Notes under the pieces: model-generated
The model's database searches: none
What the model was told of the DNA's origin: nothing
Seen by the model: the letters and a program-made list of their open reading frames with translations, nothing else
Assembly: GCF_001618145.1 (NCBI RefSeq)
Contig: NZ_LQNF01000021.1
Span: 1-64,000, forward strand
Reading direction: 5' to 3'
Source: Oceanobacillus damuensis
GTDB lineage: Bacteria > Bacillota > Bacilli > Bacillales > Amphibacillaceae
Length of the DNA: 64,000 bases
Translations under genes and position numbers: made by a program
In this document: piece after piece, positions 36,242-44,582 of the stretch
Layout: every line of letters begins with the position of its first letter
Numbering within the stretch: the stretch's first letter is position 1

Positions 36242-36372
36242 AAGGGTACAAGAGTTAAATAAGGCGATTATCTAAACAATCGTCTTTTTTTATTGAAATA
36301 ATTTCTGAGTATTACGTCATCGTTATGACCAAGTAAAGTTATTTAACTATCTAGGCAGTTTAGTTGAAGAAG
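36242..36372 (+). repeat. Cassette-border repeat E8, long form with terminator
   Basis: Left core GGGTACAAGAGTTAAATAAG, hairpin GCGATT / AATCGT with TTTTTTT, middle GAGTATTACGTCATCGTTA, right core TAGGCAGTTTAGTTGAAGAAG. Confidence 0.75.
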
Positions 36373-36451
36373 ATAGCAGAATTACAGTGGGTATTTAAAT
36401 GGCATCAGTTTCTTACAAAAAAGAGCACTGTATTCCAATGCTCTTCGTTCT

Positions 36452-37077
36452 TTATGATGCTGGTTTAGTTTGTAGTAATTTAATTCCCATAGCAATAAAA
36501 ACAATCCCTGTTAATTTATTTAGGACAGTCGAAACTTTGGAATTGCCTCTTAGTTTTCTAGTTGCCATTGAAGAGAAATATGCAGTGATTAAACACCATA
36601 TCCCTCCTGTCAAGGTAAAGGTAAGTCCTAAAATAATAAATGATACCGGAGTTGAAACACCTGAATTAGTATGAATAAATTGCGGAAGAAAGGCTAAGAA
36701 AAACAAAGCAACCTTTGGGTTGGTTACATTCGTTATCATACCTTGTAGGAATATCTTTTTATTGCTTTGCTTTGGCAATGATTGCTCTTCTTTTGTATCA
36801 TTTTTTGTAGTTAACATCTTTATGCCTAAGTAAGCTAGATAGATAGCACCAGCAATTTTAATTACATTGAATAAAAAAGTTGATTGCATTAAAATTACCG
36901 ATAGTCCAAATGCGGCAAGAAATGTATGTACCACTACTCCAGCATTAATTCCAAGGACTGAATAAATTCCAGCCGTCCTGCCTTGAGAAATACTTCTGCT
37001 CACTATGTACATAATATCTGTACCAGGAGTTAAATTCAGCAAGATTGCTGCAACTAAAAGTTAATAATTCCCCACAT
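36452..37077 (-). pseudogene. LysE-family amino acid exporter with an N-terminal frameshift
   Basis: About 196 aa remain in frame, six hydrophobic segments, LysE/RhtB family (LNLTPGTDIMYIVSRSISQG, YLAYLGIKML, NVTNPKVALFFLAFLPQF). The good RBS AAAGGAGAG (37085-37093) leads to an ATG at 37077 that reads MWGIINF and then stops. One extra T in the run of four at 37056-37059 would join this to LVAAILLNLTPG, the normal family start. So a single-base deletion disrupts the gene, or the run is a sequencing error; alternatively a short protein starts at 37042. Minus strand inside a cassette between E8 and E9. Confidence 0.75.
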
Positions 37078-37175
37078 TTTTACGTCTCTCCTTTTAAATA
37101 TCTTAATGTATTAAGGATCCTAAATCAATACAAAATTTGATAGCTATAAGTTAGATTGTGAATGATTGTACTTAA

Positions 37176-37242
37176 ACAATCGGGTGCAATTGTGACCAAG
37201 GATAATGGCTTCTTGTGCTAAATGGCAGAAGAGCTGAATAAG
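37176..37242 (+). repeat. Cassette-border repeat E9, short form
   Basis: Left core CAATCGGGTGCAATTGTGAC, middle GGCTTCTTGTGC, right core AAATGGCAGAAGAGCTGAATAAG. Last copy of the first accessory zone. Confidence 0.7.
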
Positions 37243-37389
37243 AAAAGCATATCTGTGTTTAGTGAAGCATCCTCATAAAATAAGAGGCCGTCCACAGAAA
37301 ATGTTATAAAACAATTTCGGAACAACCTCTTTTTTTATTAAAAAAATACACCTTTACCCATACATAAGTTAAGTAGGAGCGATTTAAAA

Positions 37390-38664
37390 TTATCTAAGAT
37401 AGTTGACTGCCATCTCAGCATACATCTCGGAAGATTCTACTAAGCTCTCCACCGAAACTCGCTCATCGTAACCATGGATAGTATGTTGCAGTCCAGGACC
37501 GTAAAGGACGGTATCAATGCCATGGAGCCGGAAGTGACGGGCATCACTTGAACCAAGCAAGAGTGTGCTAAAAATCGGTTCTTCCATTCCGAGGACACGC
37601 TGAATTCCCAGTTCTATGTCTCGCACAATTGGGCGGTGCTCTAATGTCCAGTTCGGGCTATTAAAAGGTATTATCGGTTCTATAACGGCACCTGGCGCTA
37701 CAGAACTGACAAGATTCCTAGCGAAATCAAGTACAAACGCGGGCGTCATACCAAATGGAACCCGGATATCTACATCAATAATGCACTTATCTGCGACAAC
37801 GTTTACATGTGCTCCGCCTCGGATTACACCTGGATTATAAGAGGGACGATAAAGAAGTTGTGAGAGCATGGGATTTTCTAGACGTTGGGATAGGAACCAT
37901 TCTGTATTGTACAAAAGTTGACCAAGTTCTGCTGGAGGTTTCGCCTTGAGGTTCCAGAGACTGGCTAGTGCCTCGACCACGGCTGCTCCTCTTCGTATGG
38001 CAGAGATTCCAGAAATGGGTTGTTGGCTGCCGTGCCCGGGCTGACCTGGTATGGTCACTCGCATCCATGCCATGGATTTTTCGCCAACAATCGGATTGTA
38101 GGGGTACGTTGGTTCACCAATAAGACAAGCCTCACCCGTAATCAATCCTTGATCCAAGAGTGTGGCTACCTCAATGCCACCAGACTCTTCATCCGGAGAG
38201 GCAATAATTGCTAGGCTGCCTTTCAAATTAAGATTAGGGGCTAACTCCTGAAGAAGTCCGGCCACAAAGATCATTGATGCCAAGCCTCCCTTCATATCAG
38301 AAGCCCCTCGACCCAAAAGCATACCGTCTCTGATTTCTCCTGAGAAGGGGTCGAAGGTCCATTGGGAACGATCACCTGCAGGTACGACATCTGTATGTCC
38401 GCAAAATAGGAGCCTTGGACCAGATACACCGGTTAAGGGAGCATCACAGACCATGGTAACCGGCGTACTTTCACTACGGCGATGCTCGGTAATCAAGAAT
38501 CCTTTTGCTGCTAAGTATTGGCTTATATGGCGTCCAATTTCTGCCGAGCGCTTCTTAAAATCGAACGATGGATTTTCAGATGGGATTCGAATTAATGAAG
38601 CAGCAAGTTCAACTAATTCCTGTTGCCTTGATCTTATTAACCTCCGAATCATTCTAGTACCCAT
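37390..38664 (-). CDS. M20 family metallopeptidase, ArgE/DapE type
   Basis: 424-aa zinc amidohydrolase removing an acyl or succinyl group, or cleaving a small peptide. Metal-binding landmarks are FCGHTDVVP, RGASDMKGGLASM, SPDEESGG and a C-terminal GPGLQHTIHGYDERV, where the His is a ligand. The dimerisation domain follows near 200-320. By motifs it is deacylase-like; the substrate is unknown. RBS GGGGGATG. GC content and codon choice (CGG, GCC, CTC) are visibly richer than the AT-rich cassettes next to it, suggesting separate acquisition. Monocistronic, immediately right of the cassette zone. Confidence 0.85.
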   Translation of the reverse strand: MGTRMIRRLIRSRQQELVELAASLIRIPSENPSFDFKKRSAEIGRHISQYLAAKGFLITEHRRSESTPVTMVCDAPLTGVSGPRLLFCGHTDVVPAGDRSQWTFDPFSGEIRDGMLLGRGASDMKGGLASMIFVAGLLQELAPNLNLKGSLAIIASPDEESGGIEVATLLDQGLITGEACLIGEPTYPYNPIVGEKSMAWMRVTIPGQPGHGSQQPISGISAIRRGAAVVEALASLWNLKAKPPAELGQLLYNTEWFLSQRLENPMLSQLLYRPSYNPGVIRGGAHVNVVADKCIIDVDIRVPFGMTPAFVLDFARNLVSSVAPGAVIEPIIPFNSPNWTLEHRPIVRDIELGIQRVLGMEEPIFSTLLLGSSDARHFRLHGIDTVLYGPGLQHTIHGYDERVSVESLVESSEMYAEMAVNYLR

Positions 38665-38963
38665 AAAATCATCCCCCTATGTTCAGTATTTATTACTATT
38701 CTATGTGCTGTCCTCAGTCTTATCTCTTATAATTAGCTGGGTTTCAATTCTTTTAGGGATTAAAATCGGTTTTACTATGGCTACTACATCGAGTTAATGA
38801 CCAAATATATAACTTTATAAGTTAATTTTAGTAAATAAAATTACTAAAACAGCTAATAAAAGCTCGTAAAAGACGATTATCCATTCGATAATCGCCCCCG
38901 ATACCTTGTTCAGAACTAAAATTTAAAACTGCGTTTAGCGTGCTCGTTCATTTTCAGGAGAGC
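38665..38963. other. Intergenic region with a membrane-protein remnant and a hairpin
   Basis: A plus-strand open stretch ending near 38797 reads LLLFYVLSSVLSLIISWVSI then LLGIKIGFTMATTSS: the hydrophobic tail of a lost membrane protein, without start. A perfect 8-bp hairpin CGATTATC/GATAATCG is at 38874-38894, possibly a terminator for the minus-strand gene to the right, although no clear T-run follows. Confidence 0.45.
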
Positions 38964-40361
38964 TTATAGTGAAGAAGGCACCTTGGAGGCACTCTTCGAA
39001 CTGACTCGCTGCAGCATATATTCAAGCAGGAAAAGATAATCCTTCTGATTGCCTGTGTTTTTAGCAAGCTCGGATAATTGCTCTAAAATATACAGGCAGT
39101 CATTTTCATACAGGCTATAGTTATCAAATCCATAAATGGTCTGTCGGGCAAATTCCCATAAATCCTGGTGTACCTCCTTATCCATCGTTTTACTCAGCAG
39201 AGAGACCATCGTTATAAGCTCTGTTATGACGATGGAGTTCTGGTTGGCATACTCACGAATGGAGGCAAATCCCTTATGAAGGTAATATTGAAAATCCTTT
39301 TGATTTAAGATAATACGAAGCTCCTGTTCCTGGTCGAAAAGGTTGGGAGAGAAATTTGTAGACTGGCCGATGCTTTTCAACAAATCAGCAATCTGATGAA
39401 TCGTATTCGTGACCGTAAGAGGGTCATTATGACCGAAAGCCTTGATGGCTACTTCGGCAAGCTTAATTAGCCCATATTCCAGGTCTTGAATTTCTGTTTG
39501 CTTGACTCCGATTTCAATCGACTTGAAGTAGCGGTTGGGATTTATGGTTTTTCCGTATTCCCAATAGGTAAACAGCGGTGTTCCTTCCACTACAAATTGT
39601 CCAATTCGGACCTCAAACCTTAAAAGGATGTTGTCTTTGTTCGCCTGTTTAATCAGTCTTGAAAAGTCAGCGACTTGAAGATAACCGGATTGGCTGGTTT
39701 TTATAACTTTCCCATCAGACTCGGGGGGGAGCAATTCCCTTTTTACCTCCTTCTTAAAGCGATAAGACTTTAATTCTTTTTCCAGAGAAGCCTGGACCTG
39801 TTTTGACTTGGCATTCATATTGAAGCTGATATTATGAACCTGCATCCAAGTTGTCGTATGGTTGATAAAATAAATAAATGTCACAGCAGCCGTAATAGCT
39901 GTCAGAATTGATAAGACCGGAGTCGCCACAATATACTCCTCTTCTTCATGCGTAACGTATAAGAAGTTTAGGAGCACATAAATAAAACTCCCATTAAAAA
40001 TACCGAGCACGTGCTGGGTCGCCCGGTCACTGACAAAGTTTACAAGCATTTTGGAAGAAAACTGCCCGCTGAACGTCGTCAGGGCGACGAGCAGGGAGTT
40101 AATTGTAAAAGCGCTTAAGGTCAATACCCCTCCTACAAGTGCACTGAGAAGCACCTGCAGGGTCTGTCCGCTAAAACCGATTGCTGCCGGCAGATATAGG
40201 CTGACATCAACCACATAATCAAGGTAGAAGGTAAAAGCAGATAAACCGACCGCTCCAACGATATACCAAAAAGGCATAAACCAAAGTGTTGCTTTTAATT
40301 CACTTTTTCGTTGACGTCTCGACATTTTAAAATATTTCTTTATATAGTAAAAGAACCCCAT
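38964..40361 (-). CDS. DUF2254 membrane protein
   Basis: 465 aa. Four hydrophobic segments in the first third (about 28-50, 62-110 and 118-165, with LSALVGGVLTLSAFTINSLLVAL). A large soluble C-terminal domain follows, with the family pattern KVIKTSQSGYLQVADFSRLI, FVVEGTPLF and a run of helices rich in Glu/Asp. DUF2254 members occur widely with no known activity. The N-terminus is basic. Monocistronic; it shares a divergent intergenic region with the MBL-fold gene. Confidence 0.85.
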   Translation of the reverse strand: MGFFYYIKKYFKMSRRQRKSELKATLWFMPFWYIVGAVGLSAFTFYLDYVVDVSLYLPAAIGFSGQTLQVLLSALVGGVLTLSAFTINSLLVALTTFSGQFSSKMLVNFVSDRATQHVLGIFNGSFIYVLLNFLYVTHEEEEYIVATPVLSILTAITAAVTFIYFINHTTTWMQVHNISFNMNAKSKQVQASLEKELKSYRFKKEVKRELLPPESDGKVIKTSQSGYLQVADFSRLIKQANKDNILLRFEVRIGQFVVEGTPLFTYWEYGKTINPNRYFKSIEIGVKQTEIQDLEYGLIKLAEVAIKAFGHNDPLTVTNTIHQIADLLKSIGQSTNFSPNLFDQEQELRIILNQKDFQYYLHKGFASIREYANQNSIVITELITMVSLLSKTMDKEVHQDLWEFARQTIYGFDNYSLYENDCLYILEQLSELAKNTGNQKDYLFLLEYMLQRVSSKSASKVPSSL

Positions 40362-40744
40362 ATGATCACCATTCTATTCTTAAGAGTTTTGAATACTTCT
40401 ATTTTCTACCCTGGAGAGAAGTAAACTAACCTAAATTATGATGATTTCATCAAAAATAGGGAGAAACCCCCTGGCTCTTTAATCTGGAAGGATTTTTAAA
40501 ATCTACACGATTTTTAGCGCAAAAGGGAAATTTGAAATTTACTGATTTAACCACTAAGCATTGATATAGCAACAAAAAAGACGTATACCAATTCATACGT
40601 CTTTTACTATGTCAGTTAATTCCATATGCATCTCAAAACGGAAAATTTTATGTTTTTTTATTATCAAAACATGAAGAACTCCTAATTAAAATGAAACTTC
40701 GGTGAGAAACTATCGATAAATAGTCGAAGTGAAGGATGTTTTTA
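40362..40744. other. Divergent intergenic region
   Basis: AT-rich. Contains a hairpin AAAAGACGTAT / ATACGTCTTTT (40576-40605) flanked by A- and T-runs, a typical bidirectional terminator, although no gene converges there now. This suggests a deleted gene. No other structure recognised. GTGAAGG before 40745 is the RBS of the next gene. Confidence 0.55.
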
Positions 40745-41614
40745 ATGAAAAAATTAATTGGATTTATTATGGTTACTAATTTTTTAATTTTTACGTATCC
40801 TGTTCAAGGCAATAACGATCCCTTACCTGAAATGCAAGTTCATTTTATAGATGTCGGGCAGGGAGATAGTATCCTCATTCAAACTCCTCAAAATAGATCT
40901 ATCCTTATCGATGGTGGACCACCTGGTTCCGGTAAGAAAATTCTATCCTATCTCGAAGAACTCGGAATTGAAAAGCTGGATCTCTTAGTCGCAACACATC
41001 CGGATATTGACCATATCGGAGGGCTGCCAGAAGTACTTGAGTCCATTGAAGTTGTTGAAATTCTGGATACCGGAAGACTGCATCCGACCAAAACCTTTGC
41101 CAACTATATCAATCAGATCCGGAAGAAAAATGTCCCTGTACAATTTGCAGAGAAAAATGTTCCCATTGAAATAGACCCAATGATCCATATCGAGGTTTGG
41201 AACGCGTATGAAAGATATAAAAACAACAATAAATCCTCCATTGTATTAAAGCTGACATATGGAGAAGTTGATTTTTTATTGATGAGCGATGTTGAAAAGG
41301 AACAGGAGAAATCTTTTCTTGAGGAGTATGAAGTACAGGCGGAAATAATAAAGGTGGCACATCATGGCTCAAAAACAAGCTCATCATTGCGTTTTTTACA
41401 GGAGGTAGACCCTGAAGTGGCCATTATTACGTACAGTAAAGAAAATGATTATGGCCATCCGGTGAATCGTGTTATTGAGAACCTTTACGAGGTGGATGCG
41501 ATGATTTACTCGACTGCAGCACTTGGTAATGTTGTCATCAATACAGATGGTACTGATTATGTAGTTATCCCACAAAAGAACCCGATCAAAAAATTAATTG
41601 AAGCAATTGGGTGA
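40745..41614 (+). CDS. Secreted ComEC-type MBL-fold hydrolase
   Basis: 289 aa. A signal peptide (about 1-20) is followed by a metallo-beta-lactamase fold resembling the C-terminal domain of ComEC: VHFIDVGQGDSILIQ, LIDGGPPG, ATHPDIDHIGGLPEV (the HxDxDH metal site), LLMSDVE, IKVAHHGSKTSS and a final YGHPVNRV. It is probably an extracellular phosphodiesterase or nuclease; the substrate is not established for free-standing members. ATG 40745 is preferred over 40736 for RBS spacing. Monocistronic. Confidence 0.85.
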   Translation: MKKLIGFIMVTNFLIFTYPVQGNNDPLPEMQVHFIDVGQGDSILIQTPQNRSILIDGGPPGSGKKILSYLEELGIEKLDLLVATHPDIDHIGGLPEVLESIEVVEILDTGRLHPTKTFANYINQIRKKNVPVQFAEKNVPIEIDPMIHIEVWNAYERYKNNNKSSIVLKLTYGEVDFLLMSDVEKEQEKSFLEEYEVQAEIIKVAHHGSKTSSSLRFLQEVDPEVAIITYSKENDYGHPVNRVIENLYEVDAMIYSTAALGNVVINTDGTDYVVIPQKNPIKKLIEAIG

Positions 41615-41678
41615 TTAAAATTGCTGACTAAAAAGAGATTTTCACTTCCAAGTGTTAATCTTTTTTTTCTGAAAAAGG

Positions 41679-41728
41679 TTGACAAAAAAACGGAATGGTT
41701 ATATGGTTAATTACATAAGTAATTAACC
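41679..41728 (+). promoter_or_regulatory. Promoter and operator of the GntR-ABC operon
   Basis: TTGACA (41679-41684), 17 bases, TATGGT (41702-41707). A perfect palindrome GGTTAATTAC-ATAA-GTAATTAACC (41705-41728) overlaps the -10 and the start of transcription, which is the place for an autorepressor such as the GntR protein encoded next. Confidence 0.85.
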
Positions 41729-41748
41729 AATCAAGGAAGGAAGCAATC

Positions 41749-42126
41749 ATGAAAAATTCATTAGATGAAAACAAACCAATATTCCTTCAAATAAAAGAGC
41801 AGATAGAAGACTCAATCATCGATGGGAGCATAAAGCCTGGAGAACGGGTTCCATCAACAAATGAATTTGCCGCTTATTACAAAATTAACCCGGCTACAGC
41901 TGCAAAGGGAATCAATGAACTTGTAGCAGAAGAGATTGTCTTTAAAAGAAGAGGTGTTGGAATGTTTGTAACCGAAGACGCCAAGGACATTTTGATTGAA
42001 AAGCGAAAGGAGATTTTTTATGAGAATTATATGTTTCCTTTAAAGAATGAAGCGAAAAAACTGCGTATTAAGGAAAGCGAATTGATTGAGATGGTTAAAA
42101 GGGAGGATGATACAAATGAAAATTGA
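41749..42126 (+). CDS. GntR family regulator, YtrA subfamily
   Basis: 125-aa repressor with only a winged-helix domain (about 8-75: IFLQIKEQIEDSIIDGSIKPGERVPSTNEFAAYYKINPATAAKGINEL) and a short C-terminal dimerisation tail, the YtrA type that regulates ABC transporters. It likely binds the palindrome at 41705-41728 and represses its own operon until cell-envelope or other stress. RBS AAGGAAGG. Its end overlaps the ATPase gene by 11 bases, so translation is coupled. Confidence 0.9.
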   Translation: MKNSLDENKPIFLQIKEQIEDSIIDGSIKPGERVPSTNEFAAYYKINPATAAKGINELVAEEIVFKRRGVGMFVTEDAKDILIEKRKEIFYENYMFPLKNEAKKLRIKESELIEMVKREDDTNEN

Positions 42127-42973
42127 AGTTAAAAATCTGTCCAAAAAATATCACGATAATTTCGCTCTAGATAATGTTTCATTTACATTGGATGAACCTA
42201 AAATTTATGGATTGCTGGGAAGAAATGGGGCGGGAAAAACAACCTTTATGGATATTTTATCCGGCCAAATACTGGCGAGCAAAGGCGAAATCTTAATAAA
42301 TGGAAAAAATCCATTTGATAATCAGCAGTTAACGGAATCTATTTGTCTCATTAAAGAAGGATATAATTTCAAAAAAGACTTGAAAGTAAAAAATGTGCTG
42401 AAAATCTATTCGTTCTTCTATCCAAATTGGGATCAGGAGCTTGCGGATTCATTAATTAAAGAATATAACTTGAATCTAAATTCAAAAATCAAAACGCTAT
42501 CCAAGGGGATGGAATCGGCACTCGGTATTACTGTAGGCTTGGCAAGTAAAGCTCCAATTACCATTTTTGATGAACCATATATCGGCCTTGATGCACCCTC
42601 AAGGAAAAAATTCTATGAAATGATGCTCGAGGAGTATCAGGTAGAGAAACGTACCATTATTTTTTCCACACATCTTATCGACGAAGTTAGTTTACTATTT
42701 GAAGAGGTCTTGATATTACAGGAAGGTTCCCTTGTCCTGCAGGAGGATTCGGAGGTATTACGGGAAAATACGATAGCCGTCTCCGGAAAAGAAGACAAGG
42801 TTGAGCTGTTTCTTAAAGGAAAAGAAGTCTTACAGAAAAAACAGTTTGCAGGTACGGTGACTGCCTATGTGTATGGAACAAAAGAAGAAGCTAAAATGCA
42901 CGGACTAAATGTGGAAGGTGTTCCAATCCAGGAACTGATGATTTATTTAACGGAGGGAAAGAAGGGGGCTTGA
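42116..42973 (+). CDS. ABC transporter ATP-binding protein, YtrB-like
   Basis: 285 aa. ATP-binding cassette with Walker A GRNGAGKTT, a Q-loop-like segment where the usual Gln region reads CLIKEGYNF, the signature LSKGMES (a variant of LSGGQ), Walker B ITIFDEPYIGLD and the switch His in FSTHLIDE. The degenerate signature is common in GntR-linked ABC-2 exporters. Start ATG 42116 overlaps the previous gene; GGGAGGATG is its RBS. It works with the membrane protein encoded three bases downstream. Confidence 0.9.
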   Translation: MKIEVKNLSKKYHDNFALDNVSFTLDEPKIYGLLGRNGAGKTTFMDILSGQILASKGEILINGKNPFDNQQLTESICLIKEGYNFKKDLKVKNVLKIYSFFYPNWDQELADSLIKEYNLNLNSKIKTLSKGMESALGITVGLASKAPITIFDEPYIGLDAPSRKKFYEMMLEEYQVEKRTIIFSTHLIDEVSLLFEEVLILQEGSLVLQEDSEVLRENTIAVSGKEDKVELFLKGKEVLQKKQFAGTVTAYVYGTKEEAKMHGLNVEGVPIQELMIYLTEGKKGA

Positions 42974-42976
42974 CCG

Positions 42977-43678
42977 ATGGGAAGACAATTAAAAGGGCTA
43001 CTTTATTTCTTTGTAACTGATATTTTGTATTCATTGAGGATCTTCTGGCTTATTTTGCTTAGTATTTTGGTAGTTTCATTGACAATATCCTATTTTCTGC
43101 TAAATGTGGAGAACGGTGCATACTACTTTGGCTTCTCATTCCCCATTTATATCTATTGTGCCATTTTAGGATTTCTAACTGTTAGAGAAAGCATCCCTTT
43201 TTCACTGAAAATGGGTGCTGTCAGAAAAAATCTTTTTATTAGTATTGGATTATTTTTTCTTGGATTGGCAATTGTCAAGGCTGTTATAGCTAATTCAATA
43301 CATTCTTTGACGTTGGCATTTACAAATCGTGCAGGCATTCATCCATTTGAGTTTATGCATCCTGCTCAATTATTGGAGGATACATGGCTGAATAGAGTAA
43401 TCATCGATACAGCCATTATGTTTTTTATGTTTGCGGTTATGTTTATTGTCGGCCTGTTATTTTATAAGTACGGATTAGTGGGTGGAGGTTCTGTTGTCGG
43501 TTTATCTGCTGTTTTATTACTTGTCGGAATAGCCCAAGGATGGGTGATGGACTATATTATCGAACTGTATTCATCAATCGATATGATGTTTTTCACTCAA
43601 ATGCTTGCTGGAGGTATCATCATCTATTGTATTTCATTCCTGTTTTTAAGGAAAATTACAACTGTAAAAGTAAAATAA
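42977..43678 (+). CDS. Membrane subunit of the GntR-linked ABC exporter
   Basis: 233 aa with six hydrophobic segments (near 15-38, 45-68, 85-108, 142-165, 170-190 and 205-225), in ABC-2 arrangement. No signature beyond topology; substrate unknown. By analogy to YtrABCDEF-type systems it may handle a wall-active peptide or a lipid (inference). Follows the ATPase stop by three bases; GGGGGC before its start acts as RBS. Last gene; a terminator follows at once. Confidence 0.82.
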   Translation: MGRQLKGLLYFFVTDILYSLRIFWLILLSILVVSLTISYFLLNVENGAYYFGFSFPIYIYCAILGFLTVRESIPFSLKMGAVRKNLFISIGLFFLGLAIVKAVIANSIHSLTLAFTNRAGIHPFEFMHPAQLLEDTWLNRVIIDTAIMFFMFAVMFIVGLLFYKYGLVGGGSVVGLSAVLLLVGIAQGWVMDYIIELYSSIDMMFFTQMLAGGIIIYCISFLFLRKITTVKVK

Positions 43679-43680
43679 TC

Positions 43681-43727
43681 AAAGACAGGACGGGTGCTCG
43701 CAATAAGTATTCGTCCTGTCTTTTTAG
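43681..43727 (+). terminator. Terminator of the GntR-ABC operon
   Basis: AAAGACAGGACG / CGTCCTGTCTTT, 12-bp stem, then TTTT. Confidence 0.92.
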
Positions 43728-43914
43728 TTTGCGAGCTAAAGATAAATCAACAGGATAATCGAGAGAATAATAGTTACAGCTGATGGCTCAATTGATCGAT
43801 TCCAAAAGCTCTTGCATCAAAATTACTACTATTTGTTGTTATGCTCCAAACAAAAATGGGATTGCAAATGCCAGCCCAATTATTACTGATATACCAGATT
43901 ATAAGCAATAAGAG

Positions 43915-43948
43915 AAAACAGAGATTACATTTTAATTCTCTGTTTTTT
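43915..43948 (+). terminator. Orphan terminator hairpin
   Basis: AAAACAGAGA / TCTCTGTTTT with TT after it. No intact gene precedes it; an AT-rich stretch from 43740 to 43910 may be a decayed gene. Confidence 0.65.
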
Positions 43949-44127
43949 ATACACATATTTATCCCCAGTTAATCAGCAGTTAAACCACCGTTATTCAGAT
44001 AATATCCACAAAACCCACAATTAAAATCAACTTTATACACATTTATTTGTTGATAAGTGGGATTGTTTGATCGACGCTTAGAATGCTTATTAACAGCAGG
44101 TGAATTTTCTGTGGATAAAACATCGAG

Positions 44128-44306
44128 CAAAAGCGTAAGCGCCTTGATCACCCCCGACAAAAAGGAAGTTCGGCTACTTGCACCACATCCTCTGGCAACG
44201 CCGAACTGACCCACGTCCTGTGGGCCCAAGTAGAAATACCAGTGGCGTTCTTTGCCATAGGTAGTTTTTACTTAAGACCTCGAGGGGGTAGGCGCTGGAG
44301 CTGGCC
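44128..44306. repeat. Interspersed repeat, family B, copy 3
   Basis: AAAAGCGTAAGCGCCTTGATC, CCCCCGAC, AAAAAGGAAGTTCGGC / GCCGAACTGACCCACG, an inner hairpin around AAGTAGAAATACC, and GACCTCGAGGGGGTAGGCGC. It is the longest and best-preserved copy and includes the central block missing from the copy at 10513. Confidence 0.8.
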
Positions 44307-44362
44307 GTGGCTGTTTATGTATAAGACTTAATTGCTGCCAAAATTGATACTTTCTTATTTCA

Positions 44363-44395
44363 TCAAAAAGAAAACCAAAGCAATTAGCTTCGGTT
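44363..44395 (-). terminator. Terminator overlapping the end of yfhE
   Basis: On minus AACCGAAGC / GCTTTGGTT, then TTCTTTTTG. The stop codon lies in its loop. Confidence 0.7.
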
Positions 44396-44512
44396 TCCCT
44401 TTTGTGTGATCTGATTGTAGACACGGTCTGCATTTTTAAACTCTTTCTGATAAAGAACTTCCTGTGTTTTAGAAAGAAACTTTTCAGATTGACCAGGTTT
44501 CATTTTAGCCAT
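44384..44512 (-). CDS. yfhE: YfhE-like very small protein, 42 aa
   Basis: Not long enough for typical ORF cut-offs. Reads MAKMKPGQSEKFLSKTQEVL then YQKEFKNADRVYNQ. The central LSKTQEVLYQKEFKxADR pattern is what I remember of the YfhE family of Bacillus. GAGG precedes the ATG at suitable distance. Position to the left of the yfhF homologue on the same strand repeats the B. subtilis yfhE-yfhF order, with a GNAT gene interposed. Function unknown. Confidence 0.7.
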   Translation of the reverse strand: MAKMKPGQSEKFLSKTQEVLYQKEFKNADRVYNQITQKGNRS

Positions 44513-44582
44513 CAGGATCCCTCACTTTAATGACTAGAATGCCCAATCGTAATGTGGTTTATGCATAGAAATTATCTATAAA

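Noticed and set aside
31953-37242. Classical integron
   Set aside because: No IntI-like integrase and no GTTRRRY core in the repeats; several cassettes have their own RBS and one (53.5 kb) its own promoter. Only the organisation is similar.
43774-43956. Minus-strand 60-aa ORF
   Set aside because: No RBS, includes a terminator hairpin, no recognisable product.
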